Shown: in pieces, positions 25,126 through 33,458 of the stretch
Layout of the letters: each line of letters begins with the position of its first letter
Position numbering within the stretch: position 1 is the stretch's first letter
Assembly (NCBI GenBank): GCA_030538415.1
Contig: JAUNTY010000030.1
Coordinates: forward strand, 1 to 36,373
Direction: 5' to 3'
Source of the DNA: Neisseria sp.
GTDB taxonomy: Bacteria; Pseudomonadota; Gammaproteobacteria; Burkholderiales; Neisseriaceae
DNA length: 36,373 nucleotides
The notes under the pieces: generated by a model
The model's input: only the letters and a program-made list of their open reading frames with translations
Databases searched by the model: none
What the model was told of the DNA's origin: nothing
Made by a program: the position numbers and the translations under genes

Positions 25126-25509
25126 ATGTTTGAACATTTAAAACAGCAATGGCACCAATTCGAAGCCGAGCACCTCACGCCTGAAACACCGCAGCCTATC
25201 CGTTACCGTGCTGTGATTGCGGCGGATTATCTGGCCGGCGAGGCCAACGGCAAAGAGTTTGGCCGCATTGCCTGGCAAGATATCGAAATGGCGGCCATCA
25301 ACATCGAAGGCGATTTCGAACCTTTTCCCTATTGGTATATCGGCCGCGGCAACCAAGGCGTGCGCCTGCCGCAAGACACCGAAAACATGGCCGCCGTGAT
25401 TGAAGCGCTGGCCGAAAAATTACCGCATTTTGCTTCAGCGCAAACTCAAAAAGAAATCGACATCGCCATGCAGGCGGCCGAGGGGCGTTATGTTATTTGG
25501 CAGCGTTGA
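25126..25509 (+). CDS. Hypothetical cytosolic protein, 127 aa
   Basis: I do not recognise a family. The protein is acidic, soluble and rich in aromatic residues (DFEPFPYWYIGRGNQGVRLP), with no signal peptide or membrane span, and ends AAEGRYVIWQR. AAAGGAAAGAG precedes the ATG, 10 bases after the CYTH gene, so the two probably form an operon with hemJ. The stop codon shares a base with an AG-DUS. Confidence 0.8.
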   Translation: MFEHLKQQWHQFEAEHLTPETPQPIRYRAVIAADYLAGEANGKEFGRIAWQDIEMAAINIEGDFEPFPYWYIGRGNQGVRLPQDTENMAAVIEALAEKLPHFASAQTQKEIDIAMQAAEGRYVIWQR

Positions 25510-25520
25510 GGCCGTCTGAA
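25509..25520 (+). repeat. AG-DUS sharing a base with a stop codon
   Basis: AGGCCGTCTGAA whose first A is the last base of the TGA of the 127-residue hypothetical gene. Confidence 0.95.
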
Positions 25521-25636
25521 TATGAGATAGCGCCAAACTTGATATCTACGGCTTGCTTTCATGAATGGCTGTTGGTCGATGATAAAGGCAGAAACGTATT
25601 AATGTATAGCGAAATAAAATAAGAAATCTACTGCGT

Positions 25637-25743
25637 TATAGTGGCTAAACTTAATATCTGCTGCGGCGTTACTGCGCCTTGCCGTACTGTTTGTGCTGTC
25701 TGCGGCTTGCCGCCTTGTATCTTTTTGATTTTTTTCCACTATA
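25637..25743. mobile_element. Correia-like element, 107 bases
   Basis: Begins TATAGTGGCTAAACTTAATAT and ends TTTTTTTCCACTATA. The core is CGGCGTTACTGCGCCTTGCC then GTACTG and GCTGTCTGCGGCTTGCCGCC. It lies in the convergent space between the hypothetical gene and lysR. A preceding TATAGCGAAAT (25605) may be the stump of another copy. Confidence 0.82.
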
Positions 25744-25750
25744 TATTTTT

Positions 25751-25784
25751 AAAGATGCCGTCTGAACCTTCAGACGGCATCTTT
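25751..25784. terminator. AT-DUS hairpin; contains the lysR stop codon
   Basis: AAAGATGCCGTCTGAA, CC, TTCAGACGGCATCTTT: a perfect 16-base stem using the ATGCCGTCTGAA dialect. The lysR stop (TGA, complement of 25770-25772) lies inside it. The last residues DAV and the stop are thus encoded by the DUS itself. Confidence 0.85.
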
Positions 25785-26723
25785 AATTTCGGGTGTTGTT
25801 TGTCTGTGGTTTACTTTGGCGGCTTCAATCAAGTTTTCAACACCGGCGCAGGATTGTGCCAGCTCGGCATACAGCCATTCCCGAAAGGCGGTGATTTTGG
25901 GTGACTGTGCTTTAATCGCCGGGTAGAGCAGTCTGTGTGTGCTGATTTTCGCGCCCGAGTGAGGCAAGGGCAGCTTTAATTTGCCTTCCAGCAGCTCGCG
26001 TTCGGCCATCAGCGCGCTTTCCAACGCCACGCCTACGCCGTCGGTGGCGGCGTGAATGGCCATGAAAGTGCGGTCGAAACGCGGCCCCCGATCCAGTGCC
26101 AAGCCATTGATGCTGTGTTCGCGTGCCCAGTCGCGCCACTGGTATAGGTTGACTTCGGAATGAATCAAGACTTGTTGTACCAATGAAAAAGCTTCAGACG
26201 GCATCAGCTTGGGTGAGCACAAAATCTGAATATTCTCTTCGGGCAGATGCTCTACCACAATGCCTTTGTCGGGAAATACGTCGCCATAGCGGATGGCAAT
26301 ATCCGCCTCACCGGCATGAATGTTGGCGGTTTGCATGGAGGCGTTCAGGCGCACGTCGATGTCGTTGTATTGCGCCGAAAAGCGTGCCAGCCGCGGCATC
26401 AGCCATTGTGCGGCAAAACTCGGCGTGCTTTGGATGGTGAGGATGTCGCTTTTGCCGGTGCATTCGATGTCGCGCGTGGCCGTCTGAATCTGTTTGAAGG
26501 CATTGCTGATTTCCTGTGCGTAGCGCCGGCCGGCATCGGTTAGTTCGATGCGGCGGTTGCTGCGGTGAAACAGTTTCAAACCCAGCCGCTGTTCCAGTTG
26601 CCGGATTTGATGGCTGACGGCGGAGGGCGTGAGAAACAGCTCTTCGGCAGCCGCAATGAAAGAGCCGTTGCGCGCGGCGGCTTCAAACGCCTGCAAGGCT
26701 TTGAGCGGGGGGATTTTTCGCAT
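25770..26723 (-). CDS. LysR-type transcriptional regulator (GcvA-like)
   Basis: A 317-residue LTTR. The winged helix-turn-helix lies at residues 1-65 (PPLKALQAFEAAARNGSFIAAAEEL, then TPSAVSHQIRQLEQRLGLKLF), followed by a linker helix and a substrate-binding domain (SFAAQWLMPRLARF, EADIAIRYGD). It resembles the GcvA/AmpR branch. Divergent from the SDR-transketolase-MFS operon with overlapping promoters, it is the probable regulator of that operon. Two DUS cores lie inside the coding region (26193, 26479). The start has no clear Shine-Dalgarno sequence. Confidence 0.92.
   Translation of the reverse strand: MRKIPPLKALQAFEAAARNGSFIAAAEELFLTPSAVSHQIRQLEQRLGLKLFHRSNRRIELTDAGRRYAQEISNAFKQIQTATRDIECTGKSDILTIQSTPSFAAQWLMPRLARFSAQYNDIDVRLNASMQTANIHAGEADIAIRYGDVFPDKGIVVEHLPEENIQILCSPKLMPSEAFSLVQQVLIHSEVNLYQWRDWAREHSINGLALDRGPRFDRTFMAIHAATDGVGVALESALMAERELLEGKLKLPLPHSGAKISTHRLLYPAIKAQSPKITAFREWLYAELAQSCAGVENLIEAAKVNHRQTTPEIKDAV
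26193..26204 (-). repeat. AT-DUS inside lysR
   Basis: Minus-strand ATGCCGTCTGAA, in frame with the regulator and coding for MPSEA. Confidence 0.95.
26477..26488 (+). repeat. DUS (TG variant) inside lysR
   Basis: TGGCCGTCTGAA on the strand opposite to the gene. Confidence 0.9.
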
Positions 26724-26754
26724 ATTCGGGTGAATTTAATTCATCAATAAGCCA

Positions 26755-26783
26755 TTTTTATTCGTTTGTAGCCATGCGGTCAA
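26755..26783 (-). promoter_or_regulatory. Candidate lysR promoter
   Basis: On the minus strand TTGACC (complement of 26778-26783) and TAAAAA (complement of 26755-26760) are 17 bases apart. It overlaps the divergent SDR promoter, so both may respond to the same bound regulator. Confidence 0.5.
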
Positions 26784-26794
26784 GTTTTTATACT
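26766..26794 (+). promoter_or_regulatory. Candidate promoter of the SDR-transketolase operon
   Basis: TTGTAG (26766-26771), 17 bases, TATACT (26789-26794). It lies 43 bases before the SDR start and interleaves with the lysR promoter. Confidence 0.5.
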
Positions 26795-26836
26795 CGATTC
26801 ACTGTCCACAAACGAGAAATCAATCAGGAGAACATG

Positions 26837-27592
26837 ATGGCTTTATTGAATGGAAAATTTGCCGTGATTACCGGCGCGGCTTCTTTGCGCGGCATCGGCC
26901 GCAAAACCGCCGAGCGCTTTGCCGAAGAAGGCGCTCGGGTGGCAATTTTGGATTTGGACGAAGCCACCGCACAGGAAGCGGCGGCTTCGTTGCCGGGCGA
27001 AGGTCATATCGGGCTGGCTTGCAACGTGGCCGACCATGCTGCTTGCGCCGCAGCGGGGCAGGCGGTGCTGGCCGCATTCGGGCGGGTGGATATTCTGGTG
27101 AACAACGCCGGAATTACCCAGCCGCTGAAGCTGATGGACATCACGCCCGACAACTACACCGCCGTCACCGATGTTTCCCTGCGCGGCACGCTGAATATGA
27201 GCCAGGCGCTGGTGCCTGCCATGCGCGCCAATGGCGGCGGCAGCATTATCTGCCTCTCGTCGGTGTCGGCGCAGCGTGGCGGCGGCATTTTCGGCGGCCC
27301 GCATTATTCCGCCGCCAAAGCGGGGGTGTTGGGCTTGGCCAAGGCGATGGCGCGCGAGTTGGGCAACGACAATATCCGCGTCAACAGCATCACCCCGGGC
27401 TTGATTCAAACCGACATCACCCAAGGCAAGCTCAGCGATGAAATGCGCACCGATATTCTGAAAGGCATCCCGCTCAACCGCCTCGGCGATGCGGTTGACG
27501 TGGCCAATGCCTGCGTGTTTCTCGGCAGCGGTTTGTCGTCTTATCTGACCGGCATCACGCTGGATGTCAACGGCGGCATGCTGATTCACTAA
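26837..27592 (+). CDS. Short-chain dehydrogenase/reductase (SDR)
   Basis: A 251-residue classical SDR. The cofactor-binding TGAASLRGIGR lies near residues 14-24, DILVNNAGI near 85-93, and the catalytic Ser (CLSSVSA), Tyr and Lys (HYSAAKAG) are present, with the VNSITPGLIQTD segment after them. Acidic residues after the second strand (LDLDE) suggest NAD preference. The likely role is oxidation of a hydroxyl group of an imported polyol or sugar acid. Tandem ATGs occur at 26834 and 26837; the second has better spacing (6 bases) from AGGAG. It is the first gene of the split-transketolase operon. Confidence 0.92.
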   Translation: MALLNGKFAVITGAASLRGIGRKTAERFAEEGARVAILDLDEATAQEAAASLPGEGHIGLACNVADHAACAAAGQAVLAAFGRVDILVNNAGITQPLKLMDITPDNYTAVTDVSLRGTLNMSQALVPAMRANGGGSIICLSSVSAQRGGGIFGGPHYSAAKAGVLGLAKAMARELGNDNIRVNSITPGLIQTDITQGKLSDEMRTDILKGIPLNRLGDAVDVANACVFLGSGLSSYLTGITLDVNGGMLIH

Positions 27593-27605
27593 ACGGAGCG
27601 CAATC

Positions 27606-28433
27606 ATGACCACTTTACGCGAACACGCCCGCAACATCCGCCGTTATGCGGTGAAAATGGGCGAAGTACAGGGGCAGGGCTATGTCGGCCAGGCACTCGG
27701 TTATGCCGATGTGTTGGCGGTGGCTTACTGCCATGCGATGAAATTCAATTCCGCCGACCCGCAATGGCCGGAGCGCGACTGGTTTCTGCTGTCGCACGGC
27801 CATTACGCCATTGCCCATTACGCCGCGCTGATGGAAGCAGGCATTCTCAACCCCGCCGATATTGAAATATATGGCAGCGACGACAGCCATTTGCCGATGT
27901 CGGGCATGGCTACTTACACACCGGGCATGGAAATTTCCGGCGGCTCGTTGGGGCAGGGGTTGCCGATAGGTGTCGGCATTGCGCTGGGTTTGAAGCAGCA
28001 GGGCAAAAGCAGCTTTGTGTATAACTCCATGTCCGACGGCGAATTGGATGAAGGCTCAACTTGGGAAGCGGCGATGTCGGCCGCCCACCACCAGCTCGAC
28101 AACCTGATTTGCATCGTCGACATCAACCGTCAGCAGGCCGACGGCACGTCCACCGATATTCTCAATTTCGAGCCTTTGGCCGACAAGTGGGCGGCATTCG
28201 GCTGGCATGTACAACGGGTAAACGGTAACGACATCGATGCGGTTCAGACGGCCTTCGATAATGCCCGTGCGCTGCCAGAGCCGCGCCCGCGCGTGATTCT
28301 GTGCGATACCCTGATGGGCAAGGGCGTGCCGTTTTTAGAGCAGCGCGAGAAAAACCACTTTATCCGCGTGGATGCGCACGAATGGGCGCAAGCATTGGCC
28401 GTTCTTGAACAAAGCGAAGGAGCAGAAGCATGA
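27606..28433 (+). CDS. Transketolase, N-terminal (TPP-binding) subunit
   Basis: A 275-residue subunit equivalent to the N-terminal half of transketolase. SHGHYAIAHYAAL (63-75), ISGGSLGQGLPIGVGIALGL (110-129) and the TPP/Mg site SDGELDEGSTWEAA with N174 (DIN) are visible. The usual GDGE is SDGE here (Ser143). Split transketolases occur in specialised pathways, for example apulose-4-phosphate or sulfo-sugar catabolism. A DUS core (28243) is embedded. It overlaps the C-terminal subunit gene by four bases (ATGA), so the subunits are made in equal amounts. Confidence 0.93.
   Translation: MTTLREHARNIRRYAVKMGEVQGQGYVGQALGYADVLAVAYCHAMKFNSADPQWPERDWFLLSHGHYAIAHYAALMEAGILNPADIEIYGSDDSHLPMSGMATYTPGMEISGGSLGQGLPIGVGIALGLKQQGKSSFVYNSMSDGELDEGSTWEAAMSAAHHQLDNLICIVDINRQQADGTSTDILNFEPLADKWAAFGWHVQRVNGNDIDAVQTAFDNARALPEPRPRVILCDTLMGKGVPFLEQREKNHFIRVDAHEWAQALAVLEQSEGAEA
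28243..28254 (-). repeat. AG-DUS inside the transketolase N-subunit gene
   Basis: Minus-strand AGGCCGTCTGAA, coding for VQTAF on the plus strand. Confidence 0.95.
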
Positions 28434-29422
28434 ATACCGCTGCCAAACCCCGTCTCACCACTTCCGCCATGATTGCCTCGATTGCCGAGGCGGGGCAAAA
28501 AACCGTGGCCGCCCCCTTCGGGCGCGCCCTTAACCGCATTGCCGCCGAACGGCCGGATATCGTCGGTTTGAGCGCCGATCTGGCCAAATACACCGATATC
28601 CATATTTTCCGCGATGCCTATCCCGACCGCTTTTACCAAATGGGCATGGCCGAGCAACTGCTGTTGGCGGCAGCGGGCGGCATGGCCAAAACCGGCCTTA
28701 CCCCGTTTGTCACCAGCTATGCAGTATTCGCCACCCGCCGCGCCTTTGATTTTATCCATCAGGTGATTGCCGAAGAAAACCTGAACGTGAAAATCTGCGC
28801 CGCCCTGCCGGGGCTGACCACCGGCTATGGCCCCAGCCATCAGGCTTGCGAGGATTTGGCCTTAATGCGCAGCATTCCCAATATGACGGTCATCGACCCG
28901 TGTGACGCGCTGGAAATCGAGCAGGCCACTGAAGCCATTGCCCAATACCAAGGGCCGGTTTACATGCGGCTGCTGCGCGGCCAAGTGCCGTTGGTGCTGG
29001 ACGAATACGATTACCGCTTTGAATTGGGTAAGGCCAAGCTGCTGCGTGACGGCAAAGATGTGCTGTTTGTCAGCACCGGCCTGATGACCATGCGCACGCT
29101 GGAAGCGGCCAAACAATTGGCCGCAGACAATATCGATGCCGCCGTCTTGCATGTGCCCACCATCAAGCCGTTGGACGAAGAAACCATCGTGCGCGAAGCG
29201 GGTAAAGGCCGTTTGCTGGTGTGTGCCGAAAACCATACCTTGATCGGCGGTTTGGGTGAGGCTGTGGCGACTTTGTTGATGGACAAACAAGTCGCCACGC
29301 CGTTCAAGCGCATCGCGCTACCCGATGCCTTTCTGGATGCGGGTGCTCTGCCGACCCTGCATGACCGCTACGGCATTTCCACCCAAGCGGTGGTGTCGCA
29401 AGTAAAACAATGGCTGGCATAA
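28430..29422 (+). CDS. Transketolase, C-terminal subunit
   Basis: A 330-residue partner of the preceding gene, carrying the pyrimidine-binding and C-terminal domains. The catalytic glutamate lies in QMGMAEQLLLAAAGGMA (E75). TTGYGPSHQACEDLALMRSIPNM (130-152) is the family signature, and the transketolase C domain follows (about 190-320). Substrate specificity is not readable. It is followed by a DUS pair and then the MFS gene in the same direction. Confidence 0.93.
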   Translation: MNTAAKPRLTTSAMIASIAEAGQKTVAAPFGRALNRIAAERPDIVGLSADLAKYTDIHIFRDAYPDRFYQMGMAEQLLLAAAGGMAKTGLTPFVTSYAVFATRRAFDFIHQVIAEENLNVKICAALPGLTTGYGPSHQACEDLALMRSIPNMTVIDPCDALEIEQATEAIAQYQGPVYMRLLRGQVPLVLDEYDYRFELGKAKLLRDGKDVLFVSTGLMTMRTLEAAKQLAADNIDAAVLHVPTIKPLDEETIVREAGKGRLLVCAENHTLIGGLGEAVATLLMDKQVATPFKRIALPDAFLDAGALPTLHDRYGISTQAVVSQVKQWLA

Positions 29423-29434
29423 GCCGTGTTGCCA

Positions 29435-29471
29435 TTCAGACGGCCTTTTTTCCATAAACAGGCCGTCTGAA
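29435..29471 (+). repeat. Inverted AG-DUS pair between transketolase and transporter
   Basis: TTCAGACGGCCT (29435-29446) and AGGCCGTCTGAA (29460-29471) form a 12-base stem with a 13-base loop. The arms are oriented tail-to-tail, unlike the other pairs here. It may reduce read-through into the transporter gene. Confidence 0.7.
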
Positions 29472-29530
29472 ACCAGTCATCGCAAAGCAGGCTTCGTCTT
29501 GCAAAAAAAATCATAATGAGGAGAAATTCA

Positions 29531-30829
29531 ATGACTGCAACAACCTTGGCGCTGGAAAACAGCGTGGTGCGTAAAGTTACCTGGCGGCTGATACCGTTTT
29601 TGTTTATCTGTTTTTTTATCGCCATTCTCGACCGCGTCAACATCAGTTTCGCCGCGCTGCAAATGAATCAGGATTTGCAGTTTTCCGATACCGTATTCGG
29701 CCTCGGCGCGGGTATGTTTTTTCTTGGTTATTTTCTGTTGGAAGTGCTGGGCAGCGCCATGATGGCCAAAGTAGGCGCGCGCAAATGGATTTGCCGCATC
29801 ATGGTGAGCTGGGGCTTGCTGGCGATTTTGATGGCGTTTATCCAAACCCCGTGGCAATTTTATACCGTGCGCTTTTTGCTCGGTGTGGCCGAAGCCAGTT
29901 TTTATCCCTGCATGGTGCATTATCTGAGCGGTTTTTACCAAACCAAGCATCACGCCAAAGCGATTGCCGCCTTTATGCTGGCGATTCCCGGTGCCAATGC
30001 CTTGGGCGCGCCTTTGTCCACTTTTTTGCTCGGCATCGAAGGCTGGGGGCTGGCAGGCTGGCAATGGATGTTTATTCTGGAAGCTCTGCCGGCGGTGGTG
30101 CTCGGCATCATGGCGTTTTTCTATCTTGACGACCGCATTGCCGATGCCAAATGGTTGAATAGCGATGAAAAAAACTGGCTGCTGCAAACGCTGGATAAGG
30201 AGCAGCAAGCCAAGCAGGCAGTGAAACACTATACTTTCTTCCAGGCTTTAAAAGACAAATACGTGTTGCTGCTGTCGGCAGGCTACCTGTTTTGGATGAT
30301 GGGCTATTACGGCATCAATATGTTTTTGCCCACCATCTCGCGCAGCATGGTCAACGCCACATCATTGAGCCTGCAAAACCTCGGCTGGCTGGTGGGCGGC
30401 ATGTATTTTGTGGCCATGCTGGCGATGTTGTGGGTGGGCGGCCATTCCGACAAAAAGCGCGAACGCCGCTGGCACGTGGCCGCCTGCCTGACCTTGAGCG
30501 CCGTTGCGCTGGTTGCCGCAGCTTATGTGTCTGCCATGAATGTTTCACTGGCGTTTGCCTTGTTGATGGTGGCCTTGTGCGGCGCATTTGGTGCATTCTC
30601 GCCGTTTTGGGCGATTCCGCCCTCGTTCCTCACCGGTGCGGCAGCCGGCGGCGCCATTGCCATGATCAACAGCATCGGCAACCTCGGCGGCTTTCTCGGC
30701 CCTTATGTGGTGGGCTACCTGCGCGATTTGACCGGCTCGTTTAATGTGGCGATTACTTTTTTGGGCGGCAGCATGATTCTGAGTGCGGTGGTGATTTTGT
30801 TGAGTACCCGCAGGCTGAAGAGCTTCTAG
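29531..30829 (+). CDS. MFS transporter, anion:cation symporter (ACS) type
   Basis: A 432-residue protein with 12 predicted spans. The N-terminal AILDRVNISFAALQMNQDL matches the signature of the ACS family (phthalate, tartrate, hexuronate, glucarate and related carboxylates). GVAEASFYPCMVHYLSGFY and the central cytosolic loop (SDEKNWLLQTLDKEQQAKQ) fit. It probably imports the operon's substrate, which favours an organic anion. GAGGAG precedes ATG 29531; a start five codons earlier is possible but less well placed. It is the last gene of the operon. Confidence 0.9.
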   Translation: MTATTLALENSVVRKVTWRLIPFLFICFFIAILDRVNISFAALQMNQDLQFSDTVFGLGAGMFFLGYFLLEVLGSAMMAKVGARKWICRIMVSWGLLAILMAFIQTPWQFYTVRFLLGVAEASFYPCMVHYLSGFYQTKHHAKAIAAFMLAIPGANALGAPLSTFLLGIEGWGLAGWQWMFILEALPAVVLGIMAFFYLDDRIADAKWLNSDEKNWLLQTLDKEQQAKQAVKHYTFFQALKDKYVLLLSAGYLFWMMGYYGINMFLPTISRSMVNATSLSLQNLGWLVGGMYFVAMLAMLWVGGHSDKKRERRWHVAACLTLSAVALVAAAYVSAMNVSLAFALLMVALCGAFGAFSPFWAIPPSFLTGAAAGGAIAMINSIGNLGGFLGPYVVGYLRDLTGSFNVAITFLGGSMILSAVVILLSTRRLKSF

Positions 30830-30860
30830 GGCTTCCTGAAAAAGCACACCAAAACTGTTA

Positions 30861-30893
30861 AAATGCCGTCTGAACATTTTTCAGGCGGCATTT
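30861..30893. terminator. DUS-type hairpin after the transporter
   Basis: AAATGCCGTCTGAA, CATTT, TTCAGGCGGCATTT: a 14-base stem with one T-G mismatch, AT-DUS dialect in the left arm. It separates the MFS gene from hemL. Confidence 0.7.
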
Positions 30894-30914
30894 GCCGTTT
30901 AAAAGGACAACACC

Positions 30915-32198
30915 ATGAACCGCAACGAACAACTCTTCAACCGCGCCAAAGCCATCATTCCCGGCGGCGTCAATTCGCCCGTGCGCGCATTCGGCAGCGT
31001 CGGCGGCGTGCCGCGCTTTATTAAAAAAGCCGAAGGCGCGTATGTGTGGGATGCCGACGGCAAGCGCTATATCGATTACGTCGGCTCGTGGGGGCCTGCG
31101 ATTGTCGGCCACGCGCATCCGGAAGTGATTGAAGCCGTGCGCGAAACCGCGCTCGACGGTTTGTCGTTCGGTGCGCCCACCGAAGCCGAAATCGTGATTG
31201 CCGAAGAAATCGCCAAAATCGTGCCGAGCGTGGAGCAGCTGCGCCTGGTCAGCTCCGGTACCGAAGCCACCATGAGCGCCATCCGTTTGGCACGCGGTTT
31301 TACCGGCCGAGATAAAATCATCAAATTCGAAGGCTGCTACCACGGCCATTCCGACAGCCTGTTGGTGAAAGCAGGCAGCGGCTTGCTCACTTTCGGCAAC
31401 CCCAGTTCCGCAGGTGTGCCCGCCGATTTCACCAAACACACGCTGGTGTTGGAATACAACAACGTCGCGCAATTGGCAGAAACGTTCGCTCAAATCGGCG
31501 GCGAAATCGCTTGTGTGATTTTAGAACCGTTTGCGGGCAACATGAATTTGGTCAGGCCGTCTGAAGCCTTTGTGCAGGCATTGCGTGCGCTTACCGAGCA
31601 ACACGGCGCGGTGTTGATTTACGACGAAGTGATGACCGGATTCCGCGTGGCTTTGGGCGGCGCGCAATCGTTGCACGGCATCAAGCCCGACCTCACCACC
31701 ATGGGCAAGGTCATCGGCGGCGGCATGCCCTTGGCGGCATTCGGCGGCCGCAAAGACATCATGGCCTGCATTTCCCCGCTCGGCGGCGTGTATCAGGCCG
31801 GTACTTTATCGGGCAATCCCGTGGCCGTCGCCGCCGGTTTGAAAACGTTGGAAATCATCCAGCGCCCCGGTTTCTACGAAAACCTCGCCGCCCGCGCCGA
31901 GCAGCTGACCCAGGGTTTTGACGCCGCCGCCGAAGCAGCAGGCGTGACCTTCAGCAGCGACTTTATCGGCGGTATGTACGGCCTTTATTTCGCCGAAGCC
32001 CGTCCGCAAAGCTATGCCGACATGACCCGCTCCGACGTGGAAGCCTTCAAACGCTTTTTCCACGGCATGCTCGAACGCGGCATCGCTTTCGGCCCTTCCG
32101 CTTACGAAGCCTGCTTCGTTTCCGCCGCGCACACGCCCGAATTGATTGACGAAACCGTGGCCGTGGCGCGGGAAGTGTTTGCGGAAATGGCAAAATAA
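30915..32198 (+). CDS. hemL: Glutamate-1-semialdehyde 2,1-aminomutase
   Basis: A 427-residue PLP enzyme that converts glutamate-1-semialdehyde to 5-aminolevulinate in the C5 route of heme synthesis. It starts [42 protein letters not shown], the EGCYHGHSD segment and the PLP lysine in [18 protein letters not shown] (K265) are present. AAAGGA precedes the ATG. A complete AG-DUS is tolerated at the codons for RPSEA. It is monocistronic, ending at a DUS-based terminator. Confidence 0.97.
   Translation: MNRNEQLFNRAKAIIPGGVNSPVRAFGSVGGVPRFIKKAEGAYVWDADGKRYIDYVGSWGPAIVGHAHPEVIEAVRETALDGLSFGAPTEAEIVIAEEIAKIVPSVEQLRLVSSGTEATMSAIRLARGFTGRDKIIKFEGCYHGHSDSLLVKAGSGLLTFGNPSSAGVPADFTKHTLVLEYNNVAQLAETFAQIGGEIACVILEPFAGNMNLVRPSEAFVQALRALTEQHGAVLIYDEVMTGFRVALGGAQSLHGIKPDLTTMGKVIGGGMPLAAFGGRKDIMACISPLGGVYQAGTLSGNPVAVAAGLKTLEIIQRPGFYENLAARAEQLTQGFDAAAEAAGVTFSSDFIGGMYGLYFAEARPQSYADMTRSDVEAFKRFFHGMLERGIAFGPSAYEACFVSAAHTPELIDETVAVAREVFAEMAK
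31554..31565 (+). repeat. AG-DUS inside hemL
   Basis: AGGCCGTCTGAA coding for RPSE. Confidence 0.95.
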
Positions 32199-32215
32199 AC
32201 TGCCAATTGATGCTC

Positions 32216-32250
32216 AGGCCGTCTGAAACGGGTTTCAGACGGCCTTTCTT
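32216..32250 (+). terminator. DUS-based terminator after hemL
   Basis: AGGCCGTCTGAAAC, GG, GTTTCAGACGGCCT: a perfect 14-base stem, followed by TTCTTATTGTT. Confidence 0.88.
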
Positions 32251-32317
32251 ATTGTTGTCATCAAAACTTTATACACTTGTTACGTTTATGTTTACAAGCA
32301 AATAAGGGAGTGGCAAC

Positions 32318-33364
32318 GTGAAACGTGTATTATTGACATTGATATTAGCGGCGGTAGGAGGAGCGGCCATGGCGGCAGACAAATTGGTGATTGCGCACCG
32401 GGGCGCCAGCGGCTATCTGCCCGAGCACACGCTGGAAAGCAAGGCGTTGGCATTCGGCCAGCAGGCGGATTATCTCGAGCAGGATTTGGTGATGACCAAA
32501 GACAACCAGCTCGTGGTGATACACGACCACTTCCTCGACGGCCTCACCGATGTAGCGCAAAAATTCCCCAACCGCGCCCGTGCCGACGGCAAATATTATG
32601 TGATGGATTTCACGCTCGATGAAATCCGTTCGCTGCAAATGACCGAAAATTTCAAAACCGAAAACGGCAAACAAGTGGCCGTGTATCCCAATCGTTTCCC
32701 GCTGTGGCAGGGCAATTTCAAAATCCATACTTTTGAAGACGAGTTGCAGTTTATCCGCGGCTTGGAAAAATCCAGCGGTAAAACCATCGGCATTTACCCC
32801 GAAATCAAAGCGCCGTGGCTGCATCATCAGGAAGGCAAAGACATCGCCAAAGCCACGTTGGCAATGCTGAAAAAATACGGCTACACGAAAAAGAGCGATG
32901 CCGTATATCTGCAAACCTTCGATTTCAACGAGCTCAAACGCCTGAAAACCAAGCTGATGCCGCAGATGGGCATGGATGTGAAACTGGTGCAATTGGTGGC
33001 CTACAGCGATTGGGGCGAAACGCAGGAGCAGAAAAACGGCAAATGGGTAAATTATGATTACGACTGGATGTTCAAACCCGGTGCGATGAAAGAAGTAGCG
33101 AAATACGCCGATGGCGTCGGCCCCGCTTGGTATATGCTGTTGGACGAGAAAAAATCGCAGCCCGGCAATATCAAGGTAACGCCGATGGTAGCGGATATTC
33201 AAACGACGAAATTGCAGCTGCATCCTTATACCGTACGCAAGGATGCGCTGCCGAAGTATGTGAGCAATGTGGATGAAATGTACGCAGCTTTGTTTGACCA
33301 GGCCAAGGCCGACGGCATTTTCACCGATTTCCCCGATACCTTGTCGACTTATTTGAAGAAATGA
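32318..33364 (+). CDS. glpQ: Periplasmic glycerophosphodiester phosphodiesterase
   Basis: A 348-residue GlpQ-type GDPD that hydrolyses glycerophosphodiesters to glycerol-3-phosphate plus alcohol. The start is GTG (32318), seven bases after AAGGGAG. The signal peptide MKRVLLTLILAAVGGAAMA is followed by the catalytic LVIAHRGASGYLPEHT (His27, Arg28) and VVIHDHFLDGLTDV. GIYPEIKAP and the C-terminal GIFTDFPD complete the TIM-barrel signatures. The length agrees with periplasmic GlpQ. A DUS-flanked terminator follows. Confidence 0.93.
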   Translation: MKRVLLTLILAAVGGAAMAADKLVIAHRGASGYLPEHTLESKALAFGQQADYLEQDLVMTKDNQLVVIHDHFLDGLTDVAQKFPNRARADGKYYVMDFTLDEIRSLQMTENFKTENGKQVAVYPNRFPLWQGNFKIHTFEDELQFIRGLEKSSGKTIGIYPEIKAPWLHHQEGKDIAKATLAMLKKYGYTKKSDAVYLQTFDFNELKRLKTKLMPQMGMDVKLVQLVAYSDWGETQEQKNGKWVNYDYDWMFKPGAMKEVAKYADGVGPAWYMLLDEKKSQPGNIKVTPMVADIQTTKLQLHPYTVRKDALPKYVSNVDEMYAALFDQAKADGIFTDFPDTLSTYLKK

Positions 33365-33366
33365 AC

Positions 33367-33410
33367 AATAGGCCGTCTGAAACCCGTATTTCGGTTTCAG
33401 ACGGCCTATT
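33367..33410 (+). terminator. DUS-based terminator after glpQ
   Basis: AATAGGCCGTCTGAAACC (33367-33384) and GGTTTCAGACGGCCTATT (33393-33410) form a perfect 18-base stem around eight bases. It stands between glpQ and the Correia element. Confidence 0.85.
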
Positions 33411-33458
33411 CCTATGCATGGCAATCTCTTACATCATTTGTTTTTCAGGAGATTTCAC

